Program-made: the position numbers and the translations under genes
Notes under the pieces: generated by a model
Told to the model about the DNA's origin: nothing
What the model saw: the letters and a program-made list of their open reading frames with translations, nothing else
The model's database searches: none
Shown: one piece after another, positions 1 through 7,568 of the stretch
Layout: each line of letters opens with the position of its first letter
Position numbering within the stretch: position 1 is the stretch's first letter
NCBI GenBank assembly: GCA_910579745.1
Contig: CAJTVH010000028.1
Span: forward strand, 1 to 36,081
Direction of reading: 5' to 3'
Length of the DNA stretch: 36,081 nucleotides
Source of the DNA: an uncultured Clostridia bacterium
Lineage (GTDB): Bacteria > Bacillota > Clostridia > Lachnospirales > CAG-274

Positions 1-1
1 A

Positions 2-340
2 ATAAAGCAGTCGAGAATACATAATTTAAATCCATGCCTGCTTTTCGCCATAACAGGGAGAGAACAGAGCTTTGTACCTAAAAATAATAAATTCGCCTCA
101 AAAATATCAAATAATCCTTTTAATGTTTACGGAAGTTGGAAAAACTATAACACAACAATAGAAGACTCCGCTAAAATAGCCTGTCGGTCAATAATCAGCC
201 TGTCAAAGTCCCGCCCGTCAAACATAGAGTTTATACAATGGATAAACACCCGAGGAGGAGAGGGCGGATACGCTGAGGACGGGGAATGGCACAAAGACGT
301 AAAAACTTTTTTTGATTTTTTAAACACAAAAGTATATTAG
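2..340 (+). CDS. Glucosaminidase-like cell wall hydrolase, C-terminal end (5' truncated by window)
   Basis: An open frame enters the window at base 2 and runs 112 codons to a TAG at 338-340. It contains NNPFNVYGSWKNY, then an acidic and helical stretch, then GGYAEDGEWHKDVKTFFDFL just before the stop. The NNPF-x-x-x-G block followed by a GYAED-x-W-H-K-D-V block near the end is the pattern of the glucosaminidase fold (LytG/FlgJ-type N-acetylglucosaminidases, where the equivalents are NNLFGI and YATDPxY). The N-terminal part, including any signal peptide and the catalytic Glu, lies outside the window. It ends 14 bases before cca and reads in the same direction, so the two may be cotranscribed. 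The family call is by motif only and is moderately sure; the reading frame itself is secure. Confidence 0.6.
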   Translation: MKQSRIHNLNPCLLFAITGREQSFVPKNNKFASKISNNPFNVYGSWKNYNTTIEDSAKIACRSIISLSKSRPSNIEFIQWINTRGGEGGYAEDGEWHKDVKTFFDFLNTKVY

Positions 341-354
341 AGAGGTCGCGTTAC

Positions 355-1590
355 ATGAACATACCAAAACAAGTTACCGATATAATAGACACATTGGAAA
401 AAGCGGGTTTCGAGGCATATATAGTCGGCGGCTGCGTAAGAGACTATCTTCTCGGCGATACTCCTAAAGACTGGGATATAACGACGTCAGCCCTGCCTGA
501 GGAGACAAAAAGCCTTTTCCCTCACACCTATGATACGGGAATAGCCCATGGTACAATAACAATAGTAAAAGATAAAACCAATTATGAAGTCACCACCTAC
601 CGAATAGACGGTTCTTACTCTGACTTCCGCCGTCCGGATGACGTCACCTACACAAAAAAAATAGAAGAGGATTTAAGCCGCAGGGATTTCACAATGAACG
701 CCATAGCATATAACGAGAAAAAAGGCTTTCAAGACCCATATAACGGTATAGAGGATATAAACGCAAAAATTATAAAGGGAGTCGGAAACCCTGACAAACG
801 ATTTAGCGAAGACGCCCTGAGAATGCTCCGGGCAGTTCGCTTCTCAGCGAGGCTTAATTTTAAAATAGAGGAAAAAACATATCGCTCAATAATAAAAAAC
901 GCCCCATTAATAAAAAATATAAGCGTCGAGCGCATAAGGGACGAGGTTACAAAACTTTTGCTCTCGCCTAATCCCGAAAAAATAACTGAATTAAAAAATA
1001 CAGGACTTTTAAAAGAAATTCTTCCAGAAATAAACGAATATATATACGACGGCTGTAAAATAGTTAAAATTCTTAAAACTCTCAAGGAAAACAAAATCTC
1101 AGACGCGTCCGTTTTTTATTCCTGCGTATTATATAATTTAACCGATAAAGAAGCCTGTAGCATTATGAGAAATTTAAAATTCGACACAAAGACAGTAAAA
1201 GAAGCCTCCGCCCTTGTGAAATACTCAAAAACACGTACTGAAACGGAAAAATATGAAATAAGAAAAACTCTTTACAAAACCGGAAAAGAGCTTTACAAAA
1301 AAATAATCGAGACAAAAAAAGCCATCTTTTGCAATAGTAAAGAAGAACTTTTGGCATTATCCGCCGCTGAAAATCTTTTATCTGAGATTATTTGCAATAA
1401 CGACTGTTACTCTTTAAAAACCTTAAAAATAAATGGAAATATTTTAAAAAATATAGGTATTACAAACGGCAGGGAAATAGGCGAAACCTTAAACTCCTGC
1501 CTTGAAATGGTTTTTCAAAATCCCGAAAAAAACCGAGAAGATGATTTAATAAATTTTGTTAAAAAATTAATCTCGTCAAGCACAAAATAA
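355..1590 (+). CDS. cca: CCA tRNA nucleotidyltransferase (class II)
   Basis: This 411-residue enzyme adds or repairs the 3'-CCA of tRNA without a nucleic acid template. The class II nucleotidyltransferase signature is complete: GGCVRD at 25-30, the metal-binding DWD at 39-41, RRDFTMNA at 109-116, DPYNG at 127-131 and the nucleotide-selecting EDALR at 152-156 followed by MLRAVRFSARL. The rest is helical, as in the neck, body and tail regions of the family, and the length is normal. GAGAGGT lies about 9 bases before the ATG. It follows the glucosaminidase-like gene by 14 bases. Directly after the stop there is a small hairpin (GCGTAT...ATACGC, about 1599-1622) that looks like a remnant of repeat family F5 and may protect or end the transcript. 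Confidence 0.95.
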   Translation: MNIPKQVTDIIDTLEKAGFEAYIVGGCVRDYLLGDTPKDWDITTSALPEETKSLFPHTYDTGIAHGTITIVKDKTNYEVTTYRIDGSYSDFRRPDDVTYTKKIEEDLSRRDFTMNAIAYNEKKGFQDPYNGIEDINAKIIKGVGNPDKRFSEDALRMLRAVRFSARLNFKIEEKTYRSIIKNAPLIKNISVERIRDEVTKLLLSPNPEKITELKNTGLLKEILPEINEYIYDGCKIVKILKTLKENKISDASVFYSCVLYNLTDKEACSIMRNLKFDTKTVKEASALVKYSKTRTETEKYEIRKTLYKTGKELYKKIIETKKAIFCNSKEELLALSAAENLLSEIICNNDCYSLKTLKINGNILKNIGITNGREIGETLNSCLEMVFQNPEKNREDDLINFVKKLISSSTK

Positions 1591-1625
1591 CATTAGGGCG
1601 TATCTGAAAACTAAAATACGCTCTA

Positions 1626-1826
1626 GACCAGTTCAATAAAAATTTATACTAAACGGAACTTTTTTCTATCGCAAAGCTATGATTTTCCGTTTGGCAGCTC
1701 GTCCTTGCTTCCAAACATCCCAAAATGCTTTTAAAACATAAAACCCCCTTGCCGCCCCTTCTCAAACTCAGCAAACCTTTTCTCGAAACCACGTTTCACT
1801 GTTATTTTTCCTAAAACTCACGTTAT
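1626..1826. repeat. F3 dispersed element, copy A
   Basis: About 200 bases that align along their length with 28971-29195. Shared blocks include AATAAAAATTTAT (here) against GATAAAAATTTAT, TTTTTCTATCGCAAA, CAGCTCGTCC/CTGCTCGCCC, TTCCAAAC, and CGAAACCACGTTTCACTG against CGAAACTACGTTTCGCTG. The right end, read backwards, gives AACGTGAGTTTT, matching the AACGTGAGTTCGA terminal repeat of copy B; the left end is eroded. It encodes no convincing protein. It looks like an old non-autonomous element. Confidence 0.6.
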
Positions 1827-1846
1827 TCTAAGCCCGCCTATTATTA

Positions 1847-1986
1847 AGAGCCTGTCTAAAAACAAAATATACACAAAAAATCAGCGAAAATAAAATCATT
1901 ACGCTCCAAAATGATTTTATTTTCGCTGATTTTTTGTGTATATTTTGTTTTTAGACAGGCTTTTTTTAGATTTTAGACAGGTTCTA
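1847..1986. repeat. F1 palindromic element, copy A
   Basis: A near-perfect giant hairpin. The arm CCTGTCTAAAAACAAAATAT... at 1851 on is complementary to the arm ending at about 1958, with an eight-base loop around ACGCTCCA at 1901-1908. A second, shorter CAGGTTCT end follows at 1978-1986. About 100 bases of the right half are almost identical to 30717-30814, so the two copies are recent. Downstream (1982-2000) is another small inverted repeat, TTCTAAG/CTTAGAA, just beyond the dut stop. It may act as a transcription end for dut (minus) or cca (plus). Confidence 0.75.
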
Positions 1987-2031
1987 AGACGCGCTTAGAA
2001 TAACACCATAATCAATAAACTCAATTTTTCT

Positions 2032-2550
2032 TTACTTTCCGCTGCTTCCAAGTTTCCCTTCCCCTCTGTCGGATGAAAACTTTTTAAGCTCGTCAAGACT
2101 TATTTGGCGCGTATCAAACTCATTGTGAACAGAATGAATAATTCCCTGAAACAACGCCTTTGAATAAGGATATATAATATATCCCTCTTGAATTATTTGT
2201 CTTGATAAATAATCAAAATCGTCAATATCTTTCTTTAATATAATAACCGGTCTCAAATTAACGTTTGACGTTGCTAAAAACCATTCTCCTCTATAGCCTG
2301 AGTCAATAACACCGGCACTGTATTTAATTCCTTTTCCGCCGCTTGAGCCCCTTTCCTGAATCTGGATATAGTACCCCTCAGGTATAACGCTGGCTATACC
2401 CGTAGGAACGAGAACCGTTTCCCCCTGCTTTATAATCAAATATTCATCGTCAAAACAAGGATATATATCAAATCCCGCGTTTTCTTTCTTCTTTGATGGA
2501 ATAACGGCGTTTTCTTTAACTTTAGCGAAATATATATTCTTTAACTCCAT
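2032..2550 (-). CDS. dut: dUTP diphosphatase (trimeric dUTPase family)
   Basis: A 172-residue enzyme that hydrolyses dUTP to dUMP and pyrophosphate, keeping uracil out of DNA and supplying dUMP for thymidylate synthesis. All five trimeric dUTPase motifs are readable in order: NAGFDIYP (24-31), ERGSSGGKG (66-74), AGVIDSGYRGE with the catalytic Asp83 (79-89), SKALFQGII (130-138) and DRGEGKLGSSG (161-171). Two departures from the textbook enzyme: motif 5 has Leu167 where the uracil-stacking Phe usually sits, and the segment between motifs 3 and 4 (about 90-128, with KKDIDDFDYLSRQ) is longer than in the roughly 145-residue enzymes. AAGGAG at 2557-2562 precedes the ATG by six bases. The gene lies just after the mcp terminator on the same strand. 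Confidence 0.9.
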   Translation of the reverse strand: MELKNIYFAKVKENAVIPSKKKENAGFDIYPCFDDEYLIIKQGETVLVPTGIASVIPEGYYIQIQERGSSGGKGIKYSAGVIDSGYRGEWFLATSNVNLRPVIILKKDIDDFDYLSRQIIQEGYIIYPYSKALFQGIIHSVHNEFDTRQISLDELKKFSSDRGEGKLGSSGK

Positions 2551-2560
2551 AGCAAAACTC

Positions 2561-2608
2561 CTTAAAAAATAACTCGCGGCGGTAAATATTGTGTTTAACC
2601 GCCGCGAG
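2561..2608 (-). terminator. Rho-independent terminator of mcp, abutting dut
   Basis: A perfect 11-bp GC-rich stem, CTCGCGGCGGT (2573-2583) with ACCGCCGCGAG (2598-2608), followed on the minus strand by the U-rich TTATTTTTTAAG. It ends the chemotaxis receptor transcript. The U tract runs into the AAGGAG of dut, so only 11 bases separate stem and ribosome binding site side, leaving no room for an independent dut promoter downstream of the hairpin. Confidence 0.85.
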
Positions 2609-2671
2609 TGTAATATCAGAACAACATAATACTGTTTTCATCTTTTTAGAAAATACGATATACAATAAAAA

Positions 2672-4870
2672 TCAATATTTGCCGAAATCTCTTGTCTTGT
2701 CAAAATCAATAACAGGTATATCATCAGCCACAACAGCTGAACATCCCGGCACAGACACCCCTTGAAGCGGGCTGAACCCGGCTATATCGTTTAACGGTGA
2801 GCCATGCGGAATATGTCTTACACCATCCTCAGAGCTTATATTAGGCCCTGGCACAGACGGGGATTGATTTTCCGCCGCCATGGCACTGTCTTCTTTAGGT
2901 TTAAAGTATGTTTGAGTATTTTCTTTTCTCGAAGACGTTTTTTTCTGTGAAAAGTCGACCTTTCCCGAATATTTCAGCTCTTTTTTCGGAGAGGTGTTAT
3001 CAAAAGATTTCTTTTCCTCATCGGCTTTTTTCTTTTCCTCTTTCGCTTTATTAAACATTCGCTTGCTTCTCTCAACTTCCTCTTTTGTTTTAAGTTTAAA
3101 AGCTGAAATCAAAGATATAAGCTCTCCTGAGCTTTTCTCAAGAGAATTTGAAGCTAATACAGACTCGCTGGCTGAGGATATATCCCTCACAATATTGTCT
3201 ATTTCGTCTATACTTCCCTTTAAAGCGTCAATCTCAGACACCTGGCCGCTTGAAATCCTGGAAGCTGTTTCAATAATTGATGAGATTGTGTTAAATTTCT
3301 CAATTATATCGGCAAGAGACTCGGCTGTGTTATGAGCGATTTTAGCCCCGTCGGAGATTTTATCGATAGAACTCTCAATAAGCTCAGTAGTTTCCTTAGC
3401 CGCCTGCTGGCTTCTCGAGGCGAGAGTTCTTACCTCATCGGCCACAACAGCGAAACCTTTTCCGTGTTCTCCCGCTCTGGCGGCCTCAACAGCGGCGTTA
3501 AGAGCGAGTATGTTCGTCTGAAAAGCTATATCCTCAATAACTTTTATAATATTTGAGATACTGTTAGAAGCGTCGTTTATATCGTTCATAGCGGAAAGCA
3601 TTTCGTCCATCTGTGAATTTCCGACAGAGGCTTTTTCCTTAGCTTGAATAGCCAGATTATTAGCCTCAATAATATTTTTTTGATTTTCGCTAAACTGTTC
3701 AGCGATTTTTGATATTCCCATATTGAGTCTGTTTACCGCGCTGGCCTGTAAAGACGTCTTATTTGAGATATTATTGCTTTCCCCCGAAATTTTAGCCGAT
3801 TCACCTGAAATTCTCTTAGCGGTTTTTCCCATATCAATAATAACGCCGTTAAAATTATTTATAGAAAAATCAATATAATCTTTCATCGGCTTAAAATCAC
3901 CTTTAAAATTACCGCTTAAAGAAATTCTAAGATTCTGCTTTGATATTTCCGTAAACACATCGGCAATTTCCCTGAGACAGTTTGAAATCAAATCAAAAGA
4001 TGAGTTTACCTCCCGTTTTATCTCATCAAACACACCTTTATAATTTCCTTTTATATTATCGCTGAAATTACTTGAGCCGCCGATTTTCGAGAATACTTCC
4101 AAAAGCTCCCTTGTGGGATTATCGACAGCCTCCAAAAGCTCATTGGTCTTAATAACGTATTCTTTTAATACCCCAGAGTATCTTTCCTCATCTATACGTC
4201 TTGAGAAATCACCGTCGCACGCCGCGATAACAGCCTCGTCAATATCAGCGAAAAAATCTCCGTCAGCCTGTGATGAGGAAATAACATCGTTATATAACGC
4301 TTTCTCTCCCTTAAATTTAAGAGAACACTCTCCTGAGCCTGACACGTATGCCTTAAAAGCGTCTAAAACATTGTCCGTCTCTTTTGTAAGGGACGATATT
4401 ATATTATTAAGATTTACAGCGGCGCCCCTAAAATCAACAGGATAAGCGTTCTCATTCACATTAACCGAAATATCGCCTCTGTCAACCTTTCCCCAAGCTT
4501 CCTCAATATCATCGGCAATATTTTTTAAAGCTTCCGTAATATCGGAAATCTTATTTGAGACAATGTCTATATCATATGTATCGTTCGTTCTGAAAGAAAC
4601 GTTTAAATTCCCGTTTAAAAAATCGGAAATTTTTCCTGAAAGCCGTGAGATTTTTCCAGTTACGTTTTTCGGAATAACGACGGCGAAAACGACAGAAACC
4701 AGAAAAAGTACCGCGGAAACCGCGCCGACAATTACAACGCTTAAAATTCCAGCTCCCTCGGTTATTAAAAATATAACCGAAACAATTCCAAGAATAAGCG
4801 ACAAAACAGCGGTTATAATAAAAGCCGCCGCAATTTTGCCGCCCGAAGATTTACCGTTTTGATTTGTCAT
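2672..4870 (-). CDS. Methyl-accepting chemotaxis protein without an extracellular sensor
   Basis: A 732-residue receptor that would feed the CheA/CheW chemotaxis pathway. Two adjacent hydrophobic segments (about 12-37 and 41-66) are joined by only a few residues, so there is no periplasmic or extracellular ligand domain. From about 70 to 345 there are repeated HAMP-like units of about 45 residues (for example SSNFSDNIKGNYKGVFDEIK and CDGDFSRRIDEERYSGVL), followed by the coiled-coil signalling domain with the conserved hairpin tip at 446-485 (AFQTNILALNAAVEAARAGE, then GKGFAVVADEVRTLA). Residues 598-732 form a charged, proline-containing tail ending FGKY, with no CheR-docking pentapeptide. GAGGGG precedes the ATG by eight bases. 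No che or flagellar genes lie beside it. The poly-HAMP design suggests sensing of an intracellular or membrane signal. Confidence 0.9.
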   Translation of the reverse strand: MTNQNGKSSGGKIAAAFIITAVLSLILGIVSVIFLITEGAGILSVVIVGAVSAVLFLVSVVFAVVIPKNVTGKISRLSGKISDFLNGNLNVSFRTNDTYDIDIVSNKISDITEALKNIADDIEEAWGKVDRGDISVNVNENAYPVDFRGAAVNLNNIISSLTKETDNVLDAFKAYVSGSGECSLKFKGEKALYNDVISSSQADGDFFADIDEAVIAACDGDFSRRIDEERYSGVLKEYVIKTNELLEAVDNPTRELLEVFSKIGGSSNFSDNIKGNYKGVFDEIKREVNSSFDLISNCLREIADVFTEISKQNLRISLSGNFKGDFKPMKDYIDFSINNFNGVIIDMGKTAKRISGESAKISGESNNISNKTSLQASAVNRLNMGISKIAEQFSENQKNIIEANNLAIQAKEKASVGNSQMDEMLSAMNDINDASNSISNIIKVIEDIAFQTNILALNAAVEAARAGEHGKGFAVVADEVRTLASRSQQAAKETTELIESSIDKISDGAKIAHNTAESLADIIEKFNTISSIIETASRISSGQVSEIDALKGSIDEIDNIVRDISSASESVLASNSLEKSSGELISLISAFKLKTKEEVERSKRMFNKAKEEKKKADEEKKSFDNTSPKKELKYSGKVDFSQKKTSSRKENTQTYFKPKEDSAMAAENQSPSVPGPNISSEDGVRHIPHGSPLNDIAGFSPLQGVSVPGCSAVVADDIPVIDFDKTRDFGKY

Positions 4871-5200
4871 TTTATTTCCCCTCTTTCATAAAAATTAATA
4901 TTTTTCGGAATCAATCCGATAAAAAAATTTAAACGCCCCGTTTGCACAGGGTAAAATTTTCTAAAAAACGACTCTACCGCGGCGCGCCTGAAAACTAAAA
5001 CGCCTACAAAAAAATAAATAACTTTTCATGCCGCTTTAAGCGAAACGCACAAAAAAATCAACAAACATAGATAAAATTCAGTAAATATTACAAACTTTAA
5101 ACAGCTTTTAAAATTTTCATTATATATATTATAAATCAAACTCTAACTTATTGCAATGCTTAATTAAAAAATTATGTAAAATTTTTTTCTAATTTTAGGT
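4871..5200. other. Divergent intergenic region between mcp and the sigma-28 promoter
   Basis: AT-rich spacer. On the minus strand just upstream of mcp lies a small inverted repeat, TCGGA/TCCGA (4904-4920). At 4986-5025, CTGAAAACTAAAACG followed by an A-rich run resembles the left end of repeat family F5 and is probably a decayed copy. No open frame, RNA gene or convincing sigma-A promoter for mcp was recognised. Confidence 0.4.
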
Positions 5201-5227
5201 TAATTTTTTGTATAAGAGCGCCGATAT
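5201..5227 (+). promoter_or_regulatory. Sigma-28 (SigD/FliA)-type promoter
   Basis: GCCGATAT at 5220-5227 is a full match to the Firmicute sigma-28 minus-10 element (GCCGATAT/A). Fifteen bases upstream, TAAT (5201-5204) is a three-of-four match to the minus-35 TAAA. Transcription would begin near 5234 and lead into the 203-aa gene at 5368. This would place that gene in the motility regulon. Confidence 0.7.
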
Positions 5228-5257
5228 ATTTTATGTAAAACAAAATGTTAAATTTTA

Positions 5258-5340
5258 CGCTAAACGCCTTTTAAATGATTCACCGGAGGCTATTCTTATT
5301 TTTACATCATAAAAATACTCTGTACTCACGGCGTTTGGCG
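5258..5340 (+). other. Long-range stem in the 5' leader of the 203-aa gene
   Basis: CGCTAAACGCC (5258-5268) can pair over 11 bp, with one G-U, with GGCGTTTGGCG (5330-5340). The enclosed loop holds an SD-like CCGGAGGC (5283-5290) and an F6-like segment. The true ribosome binding site (AAGGAGG, about 5354-5360) lies outside the stem. It could stabilise the roughly 130-nt leader; it matches no riboswitch class that I recognise. Confidence 0.35.
5291..5327. repeat. F6 short repeat, degenerate copy
   Basis: TATTCTTATTTTTACATCATAAAAATACTCTGTACTC resembles, with several changes, the F6 core TATTCGTATTTTTGTCTC-ACAAAAATACTCATACC found at 31672-31740. The TATTTTT/AAAAATA halves can form a small hairpin. 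Confidence 0.35.
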
Positions 5341-5367
5341 GCAATTATTTTTTAAGGAGGTAATATT

Positions 5368-5979
5368 ATGTCAGTAAGTTCTATCGATTATAACAAAACA
5401 GTTCAAACTTATGAGTCAAAAAACAAGACAGCGACCGATACGAACAAAAAAGAAACAACATCTGAAAAAAAGACTAATTACGACACTTATGAAAAAGGCA
5501 CATCAACAAATACTTCTTATGACAGAGCCGAGGCTCAGAAAGCTGTTAAAGCCGCTGAAAACGCTAAAGCTCAAAGTATGCAGACTCTTTTAAACAGTAT
5601 GCTTAAAACTCAGTATGGAAAATACCTTAAAGCTATGCCTTCATCTAATCTTAAAAATTACTTCTCCAACCTTGAGGTAGACGACGCCACAAGACTTCAG
5701 GCACAGCAGGATATTTCCGAGGACGGTTACTGGGGAGTTAAACAGACAGCGGGAAGAATTCTTGATTTCGCTAAAGCTCTCGCGGGAGATGACCCTGAGA
5801 AACTTGAGGAAATGAAAGCAGCTGTTCAAAAAGGATTTAAACTCGCCGAGGATATGTGGGGCGGCAGTCTTCCTGGAATATCACAGCAGACATATGATAA
5901 GGTTATGGAAGGTTTTGACGAGTGGTCAAAAGCTATTTCCGAAAAACAAGCCGGAGCCACAGAAGCTGTAAACAAATAA
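5368..5979 (+). CDS. Conserved small cytoplasmic protein, probably flagellum-associated
   Basis: 203 residues without signal peptide or membrane segment. The first 50 residues are a low-complexity Thr/Lys/Asn-rich tail; 52-90 is helical (YDRAEAQKAVKAAENAKAQS); 115-190 is a compact conserved-looking domain with ISEDGYWGVKQTAGRILDFA, DDPEKLEEMK and WGGSLPGISQQTYDKVMEGF. From memory, this C-terminal domain recurs as a short stand-alone protein in flagellated bacteria (sometimes misnamed hydrogenase-4 component G); I cannot verify this. A sigma-28-like promoter stands about 140 bases upstream, in agreement with a motility link. The SD AAGGAGG is ideal and a strong terminator follows, so it is a single-gene unit. 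Molecular function unknown. Confidence 0.75.
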   Translation: MSVSSIDYNKTVQTYESKNKTATDTNKKETTSEKKTNYDTYEKGTSTNTSYDRAEAQKAVKAAENAKAQSMQTLLNSMLKTQYGKYLKAMPSSNLKNYFSNLEVDDATRLQAQQDISEDGYWGVKQTAGRILDFAKALAGDDPEKLEEMKAAVQKGFKLAEDMWGGSLPGISQQTYDKVMEGFDEWSKAISEKQAGATEAVNK

Positions 5980-6107
5980 TATTTTCTCATCAAACATCTA
6001 TTGTAAACACTTCTTTAAAACAAATAAATAGGAAATTTATAAAACCAAAAACATATATATATAAACCACAGCGCTGTTTTTATATATAGCCGATTTTGTC
6101 GGCGCTT

Positions 6108-6148
6108 AAAAGGTTTCGTGAAACAATAATCACGAAACCTTTTTTTAT
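6108..6148 (+). terminator. Rho-independent terminator of the 203-aa gene
   Basis: A perfect 12-bp stem AAGGTTTCGTGA (6110-6121) / TCACGAAACCTT (6130-6141) with an eight-base loop and a run of Ts. It lies about 130 bases past the stop at 5979; a smaller hairpin GCCGATTTTGTCGGC precedes it. Confidence 0.9.
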
Positions 6149-6189
6149 AAAGTTAATGGATTTCTCTAAACTTTACAGTATAATTTCAT

Positions 6190-6249
6190 TAATAAAAAAT
6201 CCGCGGCAATTCCGCTATAAATGAAACCAAACTAAATTGGAATTGCCGC
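6190..6249 (-). terminator. Probable terminator of the lipoprotein operon
   Basis: GCGGCAATTCC (6203-6213) and GGAATTGCCGC (6239-6249) form an 11-bp stem with a 25-base loop. On the minus strand the stem is followed by GGATTTTTTATT. It lies about 150 bases downstream of the lipoprotein stop. The spacer 6250-6395 holds nothing else that I recognise. Confidence 0.7.
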
Positions 6250-6395
6250 AATATAACCTATTTAAAACACACCGTTTGTTATAGCCAAACAGCAAAAAAA
6301 TTAATATAACATTTTTAATAAAACCTGATATGTCAAGTAATTATTTTATTATCTCGCTTTGAAAATTGCTCGAAGCGCATATGCCGCATTTAATA

Positions 6396-7568
6396 TCAGT
6401 GATTATATTTTAATATAAACGCCGGTACAGGCTCGACAAATCTTCCAAGTTCCTTAATCGCCTCCTCATAGGTATTCACAAAATTACAGCTAAAACTTCC
6501 GTCCTTTTTCGCGCCTCCAGCGAGCTTCTTCCCCGACGCAAGCTCTATATAAAGCACATGCTGAGTTCCGCAGCAATAAGTTATCTCGTCTGAAGCGTCT
6601 ATTATTTTCTGTTCTCTAAGGGCGTTTATAACATTCTCATAATGCTCCGTCGTTCTAACCTCTTTTCGGTATATATAAAGCGTGTATGGCGGTAAAAGAC
6701 TCAAATCAAAATCCGTATACGCCGAATTAAGATAAGTTTTTACATTTTCCTGATTTTCAAGAGCTTTCTCCACAACCTTCCAACTGTCGTTTTCCTTTTT
6801 CAGAAGATATTCGGTAGTATTGGTAACATCGTCCGTACCCGATAAAATAACTACGGCGTAAAGGTCATTGTTCGCGGCGTACCTCACTATATACTCAGGC
6901 ACATGGCTTGTCTCCGCGGAGGTGTCTCCCCTGAAAATACCTATAGCAACTATAAGAGAGTTATACACCGCCCCGCCCGTCTCAGGATTTGAGACAGCTC
7001 CTTTATCTATATTGTATTTAAGTATCATTTCCCTGAATTTATCTTCCGGTATAAGCCTCTCGTCAAAACCCACGCCGCCTATAATATATCCATCTGCGGT
7101 CTTAACGGCGGCGAAAACATCAAGGGCAGTCTTTTTAAAGTCTTTGTCCACATCAGACGGTTTTAAATATAAAACAAGTGAATTGTCAACCGTATTGCCG
7201 CTGTTTAAATATCCTGAGTTTTTAATATCGTCTATAGTCACATCGGTAAGCTTTCCCGACTCATCATAATATGAGAGAAACCCCGCCCATGAGAAAAAGT
7301 CATTGTCGGCTTTCTTCTTTGAATAATATCTCTCACAAGCGATAGCGGTCTTTTTTATTTTCTCGTAAAGCTCGTCTGACGGAGCTGGAAGACTCTCGTT
7401 TTCCCCCTCCCCCAAAGACGGTGAATATTCCGTGTCAATTTCGCCCGACGTCTCCATAACAGTCTGATTTGTCGTCTCATCTGAGATTTCCTCGCCGCAG
7501 CCCGAAAAAACACTTAAAGAAATCATTCCGATAACCGCCGCCGCATATCTTTTATTTTTCCTCATCAT
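6396..7568 (-). CDS. Secreted lipoprotein of unknown function
   Basis: An ORF of 392 codons from 7574; the ATG at 7568 is preferred because AAGGA sits eight bases before it but only two before the first ATG. The N-terminus is basic, then hydrophobic, then a lipobox VFSGC (Cys26 of the longer form), so it should be lipidated and held on the outer face of the membrane. A Ser/Glu/Pro-rich linker (about 30-65) is followed by a soluble domain with no motif I know. Near the C-terminus TYCCGTQHVLYIELASGKKL suggests a small alpha/beta unit with two adjacent Cys. The start overlaps the end of the upstream acidic gene by 17 bases, so translation is likely coupled. Function not recognised. Confidence 0.75.
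   Translation of the reverse strand: MMRKNKRYAAAVIGMISLSVFSGCGEEISDETTNQTVMETSGEIDTEYSPSLGEGENESLPAPSDELYEKIKKTAIACERYYSKKKADNDFFSWAGFLSYYDESGKLTDVTIDDIKNSGYLNSGNTVDNSLVLYLKPSDVDKDFKKTALDVFAAVKTADGYIIGGVGFDERLIPEDKFREMILKYNIDKGAVSNPETGGAVYNSLIVAIGIFRGDTSAETSHVPEYIVRYAANNDLYAVVILSGTDDVTNTTEYLLKKENDSWKVVEKALENQENVKTYLNSAYTDFDLSLLPPYTLYIYRKEVRTTEHYENVINALREQKIIDASDEITYCCGTQHVLYIELASGKKLAGGAKKDGSFSCNFVNTYEEAIKELGRFVEPVPAFILKYNH

Noticed and set aside
1847..1986. CRISPR-like repeat array
   Set aside because: The repeats are two arms of a single palindrome and not regularly spaced direct repeats; no cas genes are present.
4871..4960. Sigma-28 promoter for mcp on the minus strand
   Set aside because: TTTAAA followed by TTCCGAAAA is visible but the spacing (about 18) and minus-10 (no GCCGATA) do not fit.
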